From: Plotosus lineatus
Lineage: Eukaryota; Chordata; Actinopteri; Siluriformes; Plotosidae
Assembly: GCA_024760905.1 (NCBI GenBank)
Contig: CM045731.1
Span: forward strand, 56,982,625-57,046,624
Length of the DNA stretch: 64,000 nucleotides
Direction of reading: 5' to 3'
Shown here: piece after piece, positions 11,325-21,149 of the stretch
Numbering within the stretch: position 1 is the stretch's first letter
Layout: each line of letters begins with the position of its first letter
Made by a program: the position numbers and the translations under genes
Notes under the pieces: generated by a model
The model's input: only the letters and a program-made list of their open reading frames with translations
The model's database searches: none
Told to the model about the DNA's origin: nothing

Positions 11325-13839
11325 AAGGATATATCTTATTATCAGAGTCCTCAGTGAGGAGGCGGAGCTGCAGGCTGCAATTGTTAATGAGTTCATCCAA
11401 TTTGTCTTCAGCGTCAGAGAGTTCAGACACTTCTCTCTGTAACTCCTGATAGCGAGCAACCGAAGCACCGTCAATACGGTTACCACTGAAACAAACACAA
11501 ACACAGAGTAAACAAGGTGCCCAGGTCCAAAAGAATTACAAAGCATGGCAGATATGTGTCAGTGACAGTAAAGGAAGCGTGACGTTCAGCAATCCTACTC
11601 GAGGCGTGGCCTACTCATCAGTAAAGAACAGTGTAAAGGCATGGTCTATGCGTCTGCCTGACACTTTGTCACAGTGAAGGCGGTGTAACCTATGTATCTG
11701 TCAATCACAGTAAAGGTTTCACTTTACATATTCAGACACTACCCTACTTATGAACATTTGTTTTACAAACATCCGGACATACGAACAGGGCAGTCCGGAG
11801 GATGAAAGTGTTTGCGCAAACAAGTGAACAGAGTGGCTCCAAGTTAGATTTTTATTGCGCGCCTCTTATTCTGTGTAGTACATGACTCTCTTCTAACCAC
11901 TCCGTTGTTTGTTATAGCAACACTATACCGAGATAGAGAGAGAGAGAGAGAAAGACTATTTTGCGTGCCTATTATTCTGCGAGAATATTCTGTGTAGTGC
12001 ATCACTTTCCTCTGCCCACTCTGTCGTTTGTTGTTATAACAACACTACAGTAGGCCCTCGACATTCGTTTGGTCTCGAGCCCTCCGCGAATCGAGATAAT
12101 CCGCGAGTTCTGTACCCGGAAGTAAAACCTCATGCATCACGTGACATGCGCAAATGAGCAGCCGGAAGTAAAATACTATGTATCTATTACATGCGCAAAA
12201 ATATGCTTCTTCAACACACTATGGACAGTCTTACTCATTAATACAGTATTAATGTAATAAAATATAGTAATGATTAAGAAAAAAGTTTAAATTTTTACTC
12301 TTATTTTTATTGATGATAATATAATGTAATATAATAAGATATAAACATTATACAGCATATACTGTTGTAAAGCACTCGTTTTAAAGTCTTTTTCAATTAT
12401 TATTCCAGTACAGTACTTATGTTAATGTTTGTGTGTGAGATTTTATGTTCTATAGATGTTTAACAAATGATACCAAAAGGATAAACTTTATTACGCTTCA
12501 TGTCCTTATACATTGAACTTGGAGTCAAATTGTTTCCTGGTTCGTTTCAATTTGTTTTATTTGTTTGTTCATGTTTTGCACTATGCTCGTCTATGATCAG
12601 TCGACCCTACTACAGCTATGAGCAGCTTCAGCTTCGGGCAACTAAGCACACAACAACTTCTATCATGAGCTGCTATGGGAGCTCAATGCTAACCGCAGCC
12701 CAGCTAGCAATAAGCCCAGGCGGAGTGATCAGAGGCTTGGTTAGCACTTCCGGCCATACTGCTTGAAAATGTTCAGTCCCTTTGAAACAAAATAGACGAG
12801 CTTCATGCTCAGATTGCAGCGCAGAGGGATCTACAGGACTGTGTTTCTGTGAAACATTGCTCAAGGCAACTGCACCAGCCGGCTACACGGCCTTCATCCC
12901 CTGCAATCCCAAGCGCCGGAGTCGTTGTTCGGCCCCTTCCCGCCTGGGCTTCTTGTCAGCTGGGGTGCAACTCGCATTGAGCTGCCTACCATAGCATATT
13001 AGCTCTGCTAGCCGCACCCGGGCTAACCATCCCAGTTCAGCGTGCTTAGTTATACACACCCGAAGATACTCCGATCTTATAGCTGTAGTAGAGTAGACCG
13101 GTCGTAGACAAGCATAGTGCAAAACATGAACAAACAAAACAAATTAAAACGAACAAAAACAATTTGACTCTGAGAACTCCGCGACGTCGCCCTCTGGGCA
13201 GCACCATCTTGGAGACGTCACTCCAAGTTCAATGTAAAAAAAACATGAAGCGTAATAAAGTTTATCCTTTTGGTATCATTTGTTAAACATGCTACAGAAC
13301 ATAAAATCTCACGCATAAACATGAACTTAGGTGCTGTACTGGAATAATAATTGAAAAAGATTTTAATACAACAGTCGTTTCTCAGGAGAAAGTCTTATTT
13401 CTTCAGAAGAGACATCCAGCGTTTTTTATTGCTTAGCCAGAGAAGACGCACAGCGTTTGAGTGGTATCATAGAGCTTAACTGGTAATTAAAACACATACA
13501 AAAAAGGAAGCTCATTGACAATTTGTGCGCGAATGAGGACAAAGGGGCGGGACATAAGCTCAACCAATCAGGAGAAAGGAGTACAGCCATTGGCTGAATT
13601 TGAATCACGTGCCAGTTGCTCGGCAGTCAGCAAATACTCAAACCGTGGGCACAAAACCGCGAATAGTCAAGGGCCTACTGTATATAGAGAGTGAGATTGT
13701 ACACAGTACAAACTCGTACAGGTTACTTATACAAGCTTTAAGCATAGGTTCCCCTCTAAAGAATGCCCTGTAATGACTTACCAACAAATTCATCAAAGGC
13801 CATTTAGAATGCATCTCGTTCGTAAGCTAGGTAGCATGT

Positions 13840-13879
<40 letters not shown>

Positions 13880-16800
13880 TATATATATATATATACACAC
13901 ATACACATACACACAAGGATCCCCCCACTTTCCATGATTAATGGGGACCAAGACCGCAGATTTCCGAGAAGTGGGATCGACCCCGTGTATTTATGTACAT
14001 GTTCTGAATATGTATTTATTAGTAAGCTGCAAAGCTGTCAGCGTGTTTGTGTCCCTTGCTAAAGGGTTGTCAAAAAGGGCATCCGATGCAAAAACCTATG
14101 GCAAATCAAATATGCGAATCAGACGATTCACTGTGGCGACCCCTGAAAAAAAGGGGAAAAGCCGAAAGGAAAAGATGAAGATATACATATACAGTAGGCC
14201 CTCGATATTCGCGGGGGTTTGGTTCCAGCCCCTCCCACAAATGAAGATAAACCGCGAGTTCTGTACCCGGAAGTGAAACCCCATGTATCATATTACATGT
14301 GCGAATGATCAACCAGAAGTAAAATACCATGTATCTTTTACATGTGCTCAAATCTGCTTCTTAAACACGTTCTATAGACAGTCTTACTTATTAATACAGT
14401 ATTAATGTAGTAATGAAGAAAAACTTTTTAATTTTGTACTATGATATTTATTAAAAATAATAATTATTATATATTTATATATAAAAAATACACACACATA
14501 TATACAGACGCTCCCCAACTTAAGTTTTTGTTTGGTTCCGGATAGCTGAACGCAAGTTGAAAAAAAAAAACAAGTTGTTACTGTATGTTCCAGTGACGTA
14601 TGACGTTCATACCATATTATGCACCCATAAATACCATTACAGTATCTCATAAAACACCCCTAAATCCATTATTATAAACATAACATTGTAAATTAATATC
14701 AAACATCTACATTAATTTCAAATAAATTAAATTCAAGCTAAATAATTTTAAATAGACAAATTTTAATCAAATTCACTCATCAAATATCAAATACAGTATC
14801 AAATATAACCTTTAACATTCTCTATTATGCGATTGTTGTGCTTGTAAATGGCTCCAATGGTCGACGGATGGTCACTTTACATGAAGCTGAGCCGAGTCAC
14901 TTTACACAAAGCTTAAACAGCCGATCAACGCTTACAATATGTGAGGCGCTCGAAAGTAGTTCACTTGCTTGTGCTTGAGGCAAAGTGCGAGTTATCCAGA
15001 CTTCCGGTCTGTCAAGTGAGCAAGGGCGCCGTTGAATACTCGTTTAGTACTCAGCCTGCACTGATGTGAATCACCAGCAGAGTGGAGAGTTCGCTTTGTT
15101 TTCTGGACTCAGGTTTTCATTCACTTTACAACTCTCTTTGCTTAACTGAGCATGCATCGTAGATGCGCCGATCCGAGCAGATAGTTAATTCAGCCTTGGG
15201 AAAACCTTGCACAGATGCTAATAGGCTTACGCTTCTGACCAACCATATTTGCTTAGGGTTACAATGCAGAGGGTTGCGTCAGGAAGGGCATCCGGCATAA
15301 AACAAATGCCAAATAAAATATGCGAATCACAAGAAAGAATGACATACCGGATCGGTCGAGGCCCGGGTTAACAACAAACACCAACAGTGCTGTTAACCAA
15401 CTGGGTGCTGGTGGAAATTGGACTACTGTTGGTCGAAGACATCGAAGAAGGAGAGGCGTGTCTGTAGGCCGAGAGAGAAGAGGAAAGGCATGAGTCTAGG
15501 ACTGAAAGTAGGGACTTTGAATGTTGGAACTATGGCAGGAAGAGGTAGAGATGGCTGACATGATGCAGAGGAGGAAGGTGGACATACTGTGTGTTCAGGA
15601 GACCAGGTGGAAAGGTAGCAAGGCTAGAAGCTTAGGAGCAGGGTTAAAGCTGTTTTTTCATGGTGTGGATGGGAAGAGAAATGGAGTCGGAGTCATCTTG
15701 AAGGAGGAGTTTGTCAGGAATGTTCTAGAAGTGAACAGAGTGTCAGACAGAGTGATGAGTCTCAAGTTAGAAATTGAAGGCGTGATGTTCAGTGTTGTTA
15801 GTGCTTATGCCCCACAGGCAGGATGTGAGCGAGAAGAGAAGGAGAGATTCCGGAGCGAGTTAGATGAAGTGATGCAGAGTGCCCCCAGAGGTGAAAGAGT
15901 GGTCATTGGGGCAGACTTCAATGGACATGTTGGTGCAGGAAACAGAGGGGACGAGGAAGTGATGGGTAGGTTTAGTATCCAGGACAGGAACGCAGAAGGA
16001 CAAATGGTAGATTTTGCAAAAAGGATGGAAATGGTTGTGGCGAATACTTTCTTCCAGAAGAGACAGGTGCATAGGGTGACTTATAAAAGTGGAGGTAGGA
16101 GCACACAGGTAGACTACATCTTGTGTAGGCGATGTAATTTGAAGGAAGTCAGTGACTGCAAAGTAGTGGTGGGTGAGTGTTGCCAAACAGCATAGGATGG
16201 TGGTGTGTAGGATGATGCTGATGGTAAGGAAGGTGAAGAAGGCAAAGGCAGAGCAGAAGACAAAGTGGTGGAAGCTGAAAAAGGAAGAGTGTCGGGTTGT
16301 CTTCAAGGAGGAGTTGAAACAGGCTTTGGGTGGTCAGGAAGTGCTTCCAGATGACTGGACAACTACAGCTAATGTGATCAGGGAGACAGGTAGGAGAATA
16401 CTTGGTGTGTCATCTGGAAGGAAAAAGATAAGGAGACTTGGTGGTGGAATGAAGAAGTGCAGGAGTGTGTACAAATGAAGAGGTTAGTTAAGAAGAAGTG
16501 GGACATTGAGAGAACTGAAGAGAGTAAACAGGAGTACAGGGAGACAGCGTAAGGTGAAGGTAGCGGTGTCAAAGGCCAAATAGAGGGCGTATGATGACTT
16601 GTATGCTCGGTTGGAAAATAACTTGATGACATACCGGTGGAGATATGGAAGTGTCTAGGAGAGGTAGCAGTAGATTTCCTGACAAAACATTCAACAAGGT
16701 CTTTGAGAGTGAGAAGATGCCAGAGGAATGGAGAAGAAGTGTGATGGTGCCCATTTTTAAGGGAGACGTGCAGAGTTGTGGCAACTACAGAGGGATAAAA

Positions 16801-19800
16801 GTTGATGAGCCATACGATGAAGTTATGGGAAAGAATAGTGGAAGCTAGACTAAGGGCAGAGGTCAGCATTTGTGAACAACAGTTTGGTTTTATGCCAAGA
16901 AAGAGCACCACAGATGCAGTATTCGCCTTGAGGATGTTAATACAGAAGTCCAGAGAAGGTCAGAAGGAGCTGTATTGTGCCTTTGTGGATCTGGAGAAAG
17001 GATATGACAGGGTGCCGCGAGAGGAACTGTGGTATTGCATGAGGAAGTCTGGAGTGGCAGAGAAGTATGTTAGAGTGGTGCAGGACATGTATAAGAGATG
17101 TAAGGAAGTGGTGAGGTGTGCTGTCAGTGTGACAGAAGTGTTTAAGGTGGAGGTGGGACTGCATCAAGGGTCAGCTCTGAGCCCCTTCTTGTTTGCTATG
17201 GTGATGGACAGGCTGACAGACGAAGTTTGACAAGATTCCCCATGGACTATGATGTTTGCAGATGACATTGTGATCTGCAGTGAGAGCAGAGAACAAGTGC
17301 AGGAAAATCTAGAGAGGTGGATGTATGCCCTGGAAATGAAGGTTAGCCTCAGTAAAACAGAATACATGTGTATGCATGACAAGGACCCAACAGGAATTGT
17401 GAGGTTACAGGGAGCAGAGATAAAGAAGGTGAAGGATTTTAAGTATTTAGGCTCAACAATCCAGAGCAATGGAGAGTGTTGAAAAGAGGTGAAGAAGCGT
17501 GTGCAGGCAAGAAGACACCAAGGGAACTGGTCAAGCTCAGAGAGATCACGGGGAAGAGGGACTATCTTCTAGCACCGGGAAGAGAGTGCTGCTCGTCTTT
17601 ATAGCCCATGATTAAGTGGCATCAGGTGTGTACGTGTTTAGCGCTCCACCCAAGTGTGACAGCCACGCCCCTCTCCAGTGCCTGCATGCATATCGAGAGA
17701 GAGACGCCAAAACCAGAGTCTCTCACAACACAGACCATGACACACTAAAATAAAAACCACAGTGCAGGTACAGCATAAGAACAATAAAAATAAGACTTTT
17801 ATCCTTTGTGGTGAGCAGTTGGCATACGCAAATGTTGGAGAGAGAGAGAGAGAGAGAGAGGAGGAGGAGGATCCCCTTCCATAACAGCTTCAGGTGAATC
17901 AGCAAAAAGGTGGTTTTTTTCTCTTGCAACTCATTTTGGCATGGGTGACTTTTCTTCAGGGTGTAACTTTCTTTTCTTGAAGAACATTTCTAACGTGGCT
18001 TGTGTCTGCCTTCTTTTCAAAACCTTACGATAGTGGCTCATGACCTCATCGTTAAAAGATGTTCACAGCAATACACAGTATCAACAACTTCTGGACTTCC
18101 TCAGAACAGTGCTAGCTTTATCAGGGTGATACATAGTATCAACAACTTCCGGACTTCCGGAACGCGTGCGTTTCCCCTCCCTCTCGGTCTCGTTTTTCGC
18201 ACGCTTTTTTTAGCAATCGACTTCCGGGACAAAAAAATCCCAAATTTTTTGGTCGAATTCCGATTTGTTCGACCTCTAAAGCGTTCGAGTATTGAGTACC
18301 ACTGTAATTCATTATTACACACACACACACACACGTCAGTAATAGATAAGATGTAGCACACCTTTCTATCAGTTACAATTAAGAAGGTATGGCCTGTATA
18401 TGTCAGAATGAAAGGTGTGTTGTCTATGCATTTACCAGTCACTGTAAAGATGTGCCCATGTATCTTTCAGAAACAGTGAAGGAGATACAGCCTATCTATA
18501 CTGTCAGTCATAGTGATGATGTGGCTTTTGTATTTGTCAGAAATACGGAGGTGTGGCCAACATAGCCATCAATCACCATAAATGTGGTGTGCTCTGTCTT
18601 TTAGTTATGGTGAAGGAGGAGTGCTCTGTGTATCTGGAAATCAAAGTGAAGGAGGTGTGGCCTATATATTTTCGGTTACAGTAAACGCTTATTTGTAAAT
18701 TAGTGATGGAGGCAGAGACTATTTGTCTGTCCATCAGAGCGAAGCAGGTGTGCCATATGTATGTCAACCAAGTAAAAGAGGAGTGGCTGGTGTACAAGTC
18801 AGTCTCAGTAAAAGAGGCATAGCCTATGTCAGTCAGTCACAGTGGAGATGTGGCTTAAGTGTCAGTCAGACCTGGTGAAAGGGGTGGCGCCTATGAATTA
18901 ACATGCTCAGTGGGATCAGATAAACCTGGGTTTGTGTTCCAAGGGCCGGTGTGTGCAGGTAAACAGTCCAGCAATGCAGGTGCCACACCGTCCAGCTGTG
19001 AAGTGTGAATGTGAAGGTGAAGATCTTTGCATTGAAACTGCTGGAGGGTGTGGCTCCTGTATGGCTGGAATGACAACCTGCACTCACACAGGGGATCAGG
19101 CACCCACACCGGCCCTTTTGGGGAACTGCTCTCTCACCAACTGAGAACCAATTAAAACTACAACAGATAAAATCCTCTTGAAGAAAAAAAGAATGAGCTG
19201 TGTGTACATGAATGTCTGTGACTGTGCGAGCGGGTGTGAGTGTTTAAAAACTGACACTCACAGCCACTGAATATTATTCTTGGATTTCTTGGAGATGAGA
19301 TGAATGCCCTCTAGGACGTTGGTGATGTCATAAATACGTCTCTTCTGAACATCCAGCACCTGCGAGGCCCAGTTCAGGTCCACCACACCATCTGGAGATT
19401 GAGCCAGCAGGTCCAGGAAGCGCTTGGTGGTGAGGTTCAGGGACGTGTCATAGCGTGATTTCTCCGAGCTCAGACGAGAACCTGAAGAGAGGAAGATCAA
19501 AATGTGACCCAGAGGCTAAGCGACCCAAAGATGCAGTGGAGACTGACCAGCAACACCTTGTGTATGTGTGTGATTACCTCTGGGACGTCCAGGTGTAGCA
19601 GGGCATGGTGGAGGTGGTCTAGTGGTGCTGATATACTGGTGATCATTATCCAAATCCAACTTTCTCTTCACCTACACACATACACACATAGGTCAAAGGA
19701 AACAAATGACCACGACTCTGGATGAAAAATACAAAGAGGTGGGTTAAAAAAAAGCAAGAGGGAGATGAACAGAGTGAAAAAAAGAACAAGAAAATGAAGA

Positions 19801-20196
19801 GCAAGAAAACAGCAGTTGGAAAGGATGCAAAGGGGAGAAGAAACAGGAAGAGGAACAGGAAGTGATGCTCAGTGCATATTATTATCATGAATATTTTCTG
19901 TGTGCGTGTAGCATTGTTGGGCAGCCCAAGGGTGTATGTAGTACCGGCGGTCGGCCCGGTGCAGTGCCCCAGCGCTGCTGTGACCCGGATGGTGCGGTGG
20001 TGCTCTGCGGTGTGGAGAACAGCAGCAGATCTGTTGCTGTGCTCCGGGGCTGGAGGAGCTCCACGCTGCTGCACGCTGGAGAGATGATGACGATCTGATG
20101 ATCCGCGCTCAGATCGATGCTGCCGCTGTTCAGGAGAGTCTCGAAATCAGCCAGCAGGTCTTCTGAGCTGTGAGCAGAAACCACCGTGTCCGCCAT
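9900..20196 (-). CDS. e2f1: E2F transcription factor 1 (seven coding exons)
   Basis: E2F1 binds TTTSSCGC sites with a DP partner in the nucleus and drives S-phase genes. Pocket proteins (RB) repress it. Spliced exons on the minus strand: 20196-19945, 19671-19578, 19481-19262, 11485-11333, 11191-11077, 10995-10779 and 10144-9900. Phases agree and give about 431 codons, close to the usual E2F1 length. Domains: N-terminus with QIVIIS (residues ~34-39), RxL cyclin-binding motif KRKLDL (~86-91), winged helix with [12 protein letters not shown] (~165-176), leucine-rich dimerisation region, marked box with [11 protein letters not shown], and C-terminal [10 protein letters not shown] pocket-binding motif. 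Intron 4 is AT-AC; the other introns are GT-AG. The DYHFGLE tail and the neighbouring znf341 favour E2F1 over E2F2 or E2F3. Confidence 0.95.
10312..10635 (+). mobile_element. SINE/L2-tail repeat in e2f1 intron 6
   Basis: It starts with a tRNA-like segment (CCTGGGTTTGATTCTCAGCT), continues with CCGGGTACACCCACAGTCC and ends with the L2/Rex-style CAGGGTGTACCCCGCCCTCA and TCGGCTGAGATGGGCGCCAG. It lies antisense inside the intron between e2f1 exons 6 and 7. Confidence 0.65.
10779..10995 (-). CDS. e2f1: e2f1 coding exon 6
   Basis: 217 bases encoding the end of the marked box ([20 protein letters not shown]) and then a Ser/Pro-rich linker. The acceptor is GTGTAG and the donor GTGAGA. The linker is low-complexity, as in other E2F1 proteins. 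Confidence 0.92.
11077..11191 (-). CDS. e2f1: e2f1 coding exon 5 (marked box)
   Basis: 115 bases encoding [18 protein letters not shown] and then [13 protein letters not shown], the first part of the marked box used for partner and DNA-complex specificity. No AG precedes the exon start; the intron ends in AC. The donor is GTAATA. Confidence 0.92.
11192..11332 (-). other. e2f1: U12-type AT-AC intron of e2f1 (intron 4)
   Basis: The 141-base intron starts ATATCCTTCC and ends TTTTCCAC on the minus strand. A TCTTTAAC branch-like sequence at 11209-11202 puts the branch adenosine about 11 bases from the 3' end. These are hallmarks of the minor spliceosome. With these boundaries the protein reads DSDNKMLGYV, which aligns without gaps to E2F1 proteins. 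A GT-AG alternative does not. The interior is a (CA)n microsatellite (11291-11322). Confidence 0.9.
11333..11485 (-). CDS. e2f1: e2f1 coding exon 4 (dimerisation helix)
   Basis: 153 bases encoding a heptad-rich helix ([18 protein letters not shown] and then [15 protein letters not shown]), the DP-dimerisation region. The acceptor is a consensus TTTCAG. The exon end was set by the U12-type donor ATATCCTT, which leaves AT of a methionine codon completed by G of exon 5. Confidence 0.9.
11556..11725. repeat. Diverged minisatellite, left block
   Basis: Imperfect units of roughly 35-40 bases with the theme GTCAGTCACAGTAAAGG and GTGTGGCCTATGTATCT. The same units reappear at 18350-18895, on the other side of the transposon cluster in e2f1 intron 3. 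Confidence 0.65.
11743..13830. mobile_element. TIR element of family X, copy 1 (host of a nested transposon)
   Basis: The left end (CCCTACTTATGAACATTTG, then TTTTACAAACATCCGGACAT) and the right end (in reverse complement, CTACCTAGCTTACGAACGAG, then AATGGCCTTTGATGAATT) match the two ends of the element at 44347-47515 in opposite orientation. The interior is interrupted by the 12048-13680 element. No coding remnant of its own is recognised. Confidence 0.6.
12048..13680. mobile_element. Fold-back DNA transposon with TA target duplication
   Basis: The termini CAGTAGGCCCTCGACATTCG and (reverse complement of the right end) CAGTAGGCCCTTGACTATTC are flanked by TA. Inside, long inverted arms (about 12365-12620 and 13060-13375) mirror each other, so the single strand could fold back. 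The centre (12782-12994) reads, in one frame, like a short endonuclease-type segment ([20 protein letters not shown]). Related copies are at 14192 and 43197. Terminal sequence and TA suggest the Tc1/mariner-pogo group, but no transposase was seen. Confidence 0.75.
13838..13910. repeat. (CA)n/(TA)n microsatellite
   Basis: Long CA run followed by a TA run and CACATACA text. Confidence 0.9.
14027..14180 (+). mobile_element. SINE/LINE 3' tail fragment
   Basis: Contains GTCAGCGTGTTTGTGTCCC, AAGGGCATCCGATGCAAAAA and TGTGGCGACCCCTG plus the GAAAAGATGAAG tail. This is the 3' half of the tRNA-headed SINE family; it is a 5'-truncated insertion. Confidence 0.7.
14192..14435. mobile_element. Partial copy of the 12048 fold-back transposon
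   Basis: Starts with CAGTAGGCCCTCGATATTCG after TA and follows the left end of 12048-13680 for about 240 bases before ending in AT-rich DNA. The right end is missing. Confidence 0.7.
14505..15257. mobile_element. MITE of the CAGACGCTCCCC family, truncated
   Basis: Starts with CAGACGCTCCCCAACTTAAG after TA and matches, in reverse orientation, the element at 52287-53230. Its far end is cut where the LINE copy 2 begins (about 15258). No coding capacity. Confidence 0.7.
15258..17510 (+). mobile_element. RTE-type LINE, copy 2 (3'-truncated)
   Basis: Begins at the leader AATGCAGAGGGTTGCGTCAGG and preserves the endonuclease best of all copies. It has an internal deletion at about 16620 and stops abruptly near 17510, so the 3' tail is lost. 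It lies antisense in e2f1 intron 3. A missing 3' end is unusual for a LINE insertion and points to a later deletion. Confidence 0.85.
15521..17482 (+). pseudogene. LINE endonuclease/reverse transcriptase pseudogene (copy 2)
   Basis: 15521-16195 encodes most of an apurinic-like endonuclease: CVQETRWKG, then [24 protein letters not shown] and [12 protein letters not shown] frameshift leads to 16173-16478. After a deletion the reverse transcriptase resumes at 16645-16848 and 16802-17230 with [18 protein letters not shown] and [10 protein letters not shown], and then at 17249-17482 with the intact catalytic FADD box. At least four lesions make it inactive. Confidence 0.85.
17511..18349. other. 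e2f1 intron 3 sequence between LINE and minisatellite
   Basis: Non-coding. Includes a GA-rich microsatellite (17839-17871), a tandem-like pair of segments with ATACACAGTATCAACAACTT at about 18073 and 18130, and a (CA)n run at 18313-18335. No gene recognised. Confidence 0.5.
18350..18895. repeat. Diverged minisatellite, right block (intron 3 of e2f1)
   Basis: About 14 imperfect units with the theme GTCAGTCACAGTGAAGGAG, then GTGTGGCCTATGTATCT. Spacing varies around 35-40 bases. It matches the left block at 11556-11725, which indicates a once continuous repeat split by transposon insertions. Confidence 0.7.
19262..19481 (-). CDS. e2f1: e2f1 coding exon 3 (winged-helix DNA-binding domain)
   Basis: 220 bases encoding the DNA-binding domain from [16 protein letters not shown] to KKSKNNIQW. 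It includes the recognition segment [12 protein letters not shown]. The donor GTGAGT follows the first two bases of a leucine codon. The next exon is 7.8 kb away. Confidence 0.96.
19578..19671 (-). CDS. e2f1: e2f1 coding exon 2 (cyclin-binding motif)
   Basis: 94 bases, phase 0 to phase 1. It encodes [13 protein letters not shown] followed by a proline-rich stretch. KRKL is the RxL docking site through which cyclin A/CDK2 reaches E2F1-3. Acceptor AG is at 19673-19672 and the donor reads GTAATC. It was found by reading the minus strand between exons 1 and 3 and is too short to appear as an open frame. Confidence 0.92.
19945..20196 (-). CDS. e2f1: e2f1 coding exon 1
   Basis: 84 codons from ATG (20194-20196) to GRPP, with splice donor GT at 19944-19943. 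It contains the conserved QIVIIS and DLLLFSTPQ segments of E2F1-type N-termini. The start was chosen because it is the first ATG upstream of these motifs in frame and gives the family's usual length. Confidence 0.92.
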
Positions 20197-21050
20197 CCGT
20201 GATGGGGCCCTTTCACGTTTTCTTATGATGACCTCTCTATGCTCTGGGGTTTATAGTTTCTTTAATGATGATGATGATGATGATGATGTAAACAGTAAAT
20301 GTCCCAAGTTCAGCTCTATCCTGTTCAACTGATGGTGAGGACCCATTTGATTACTGAGCTGAAACTTTTTCTTGTAGTTTCAGAACACTTACAGGGCTGG
20401 GAGACATCTTTAAAACGTCCTACAATATCAGGAAAGTATTGTAAATGATTTATTACCATTCATTTAAATGATCATCAATGTTGTGCCTTTGTTTTGGTTC
20501 CAAAGAGTGATTATACATTACAGTTCAATGATTGGTGATGAAAAAATACCTGCAATAAGGGAAAAACAGCACTAATGCACATTACTGTTCGTGCATATTA
20601 TTATTATTATTATTTTAATTATTATTTCTGATGCATCAAGTATAATCACTAAGCATTCGCCCAGCTAAGGCCTGCTCGGAAATCAGCACGGTAAAGTCAA
20701 CAGGCCCCAAAGATTAACCAGATTAACTTAATGGCCCATTTTAAAAATGCAATAAAACTTTCATGCAGAAGCAACTTAAAAGAAATAAAAGCACCGAGTA
20801 ATATCAGAATAAACACTAAACCTGCGGATCTCACATACCAAAAACGCTTTGTGTTCCAGCCCTTCCTGCTGCACACGCTTATTCTCGGCTCATTCAGGAA
20901 GTTTGGTCGGTAATAGGACAAAAAAATTTAAAAACAAAGACATCATCCAAGGCTTACAGGTGTAAATATCCCACTCCGAAAGCGCTGAAAGCTTCTTCAG
21001 AGCCGTTTTAAGTGTCCAGAAGTTTCCAAGAGCTCAGCTCGGTCCTACCC
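20197..21050 (-). other. e2f1: e2f1 5' UTR/leader region
   Basis: No coding exon is supported between the start codon and the promoter. Includes a (TGA)n-like repeat at 20263-20288. The distance to the promoter elements (about 0.9 kb) is longer than the short leader typical of E2F1, so either the leader is long or a 5' UTR intron lies here. No clear choice of splice sites was found. Confidence 0.45.
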
Positions 21051-21116
21051 GGCCCGACATCGCGCGCGCGGATGTTTTTGTTGTTGTTCCAGCTGATCGG
21101 AAACAGAAAAGCTGAT

Positions 21117-21130
21117 TTTCACGCGCCAAA
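21117..21130 (-). promoter_or_regulatory. E2F binding site A
   Basis: Minus strand TTTGGCGCGTGAAA contains a perfect TTTGGCGC E2F consensus. Confidence 0.85.
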
Positions 21131-21136
21131 TCCTAC

Positions 21137-21149
21137 TTTGCCGCGAAAA
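21137..21149 (-). promoter_or_regulatory. E2F binding site B
   Basis: Minus strand TTTTCGCGGCAAA contains TTTCGCGG on one strand and TTTGCCGC on the other, so it is a near-palindromic E2F site. Confidence 0.8.

Noticed and set aside
11217..11546. 109-codon minus-strand frame over e2f1 exon 4
   Set aside because: Wrong frame: the E2F dimerisation helix is read one base over and is bounded by splice sites.
12782..12994. Small gene in the fold-back transposon
   Set aside because: It lacks a plausible start and continues into the inverted arm; the related copy at 44007 differs by frameshifts, so it is treated as a captured fragment.
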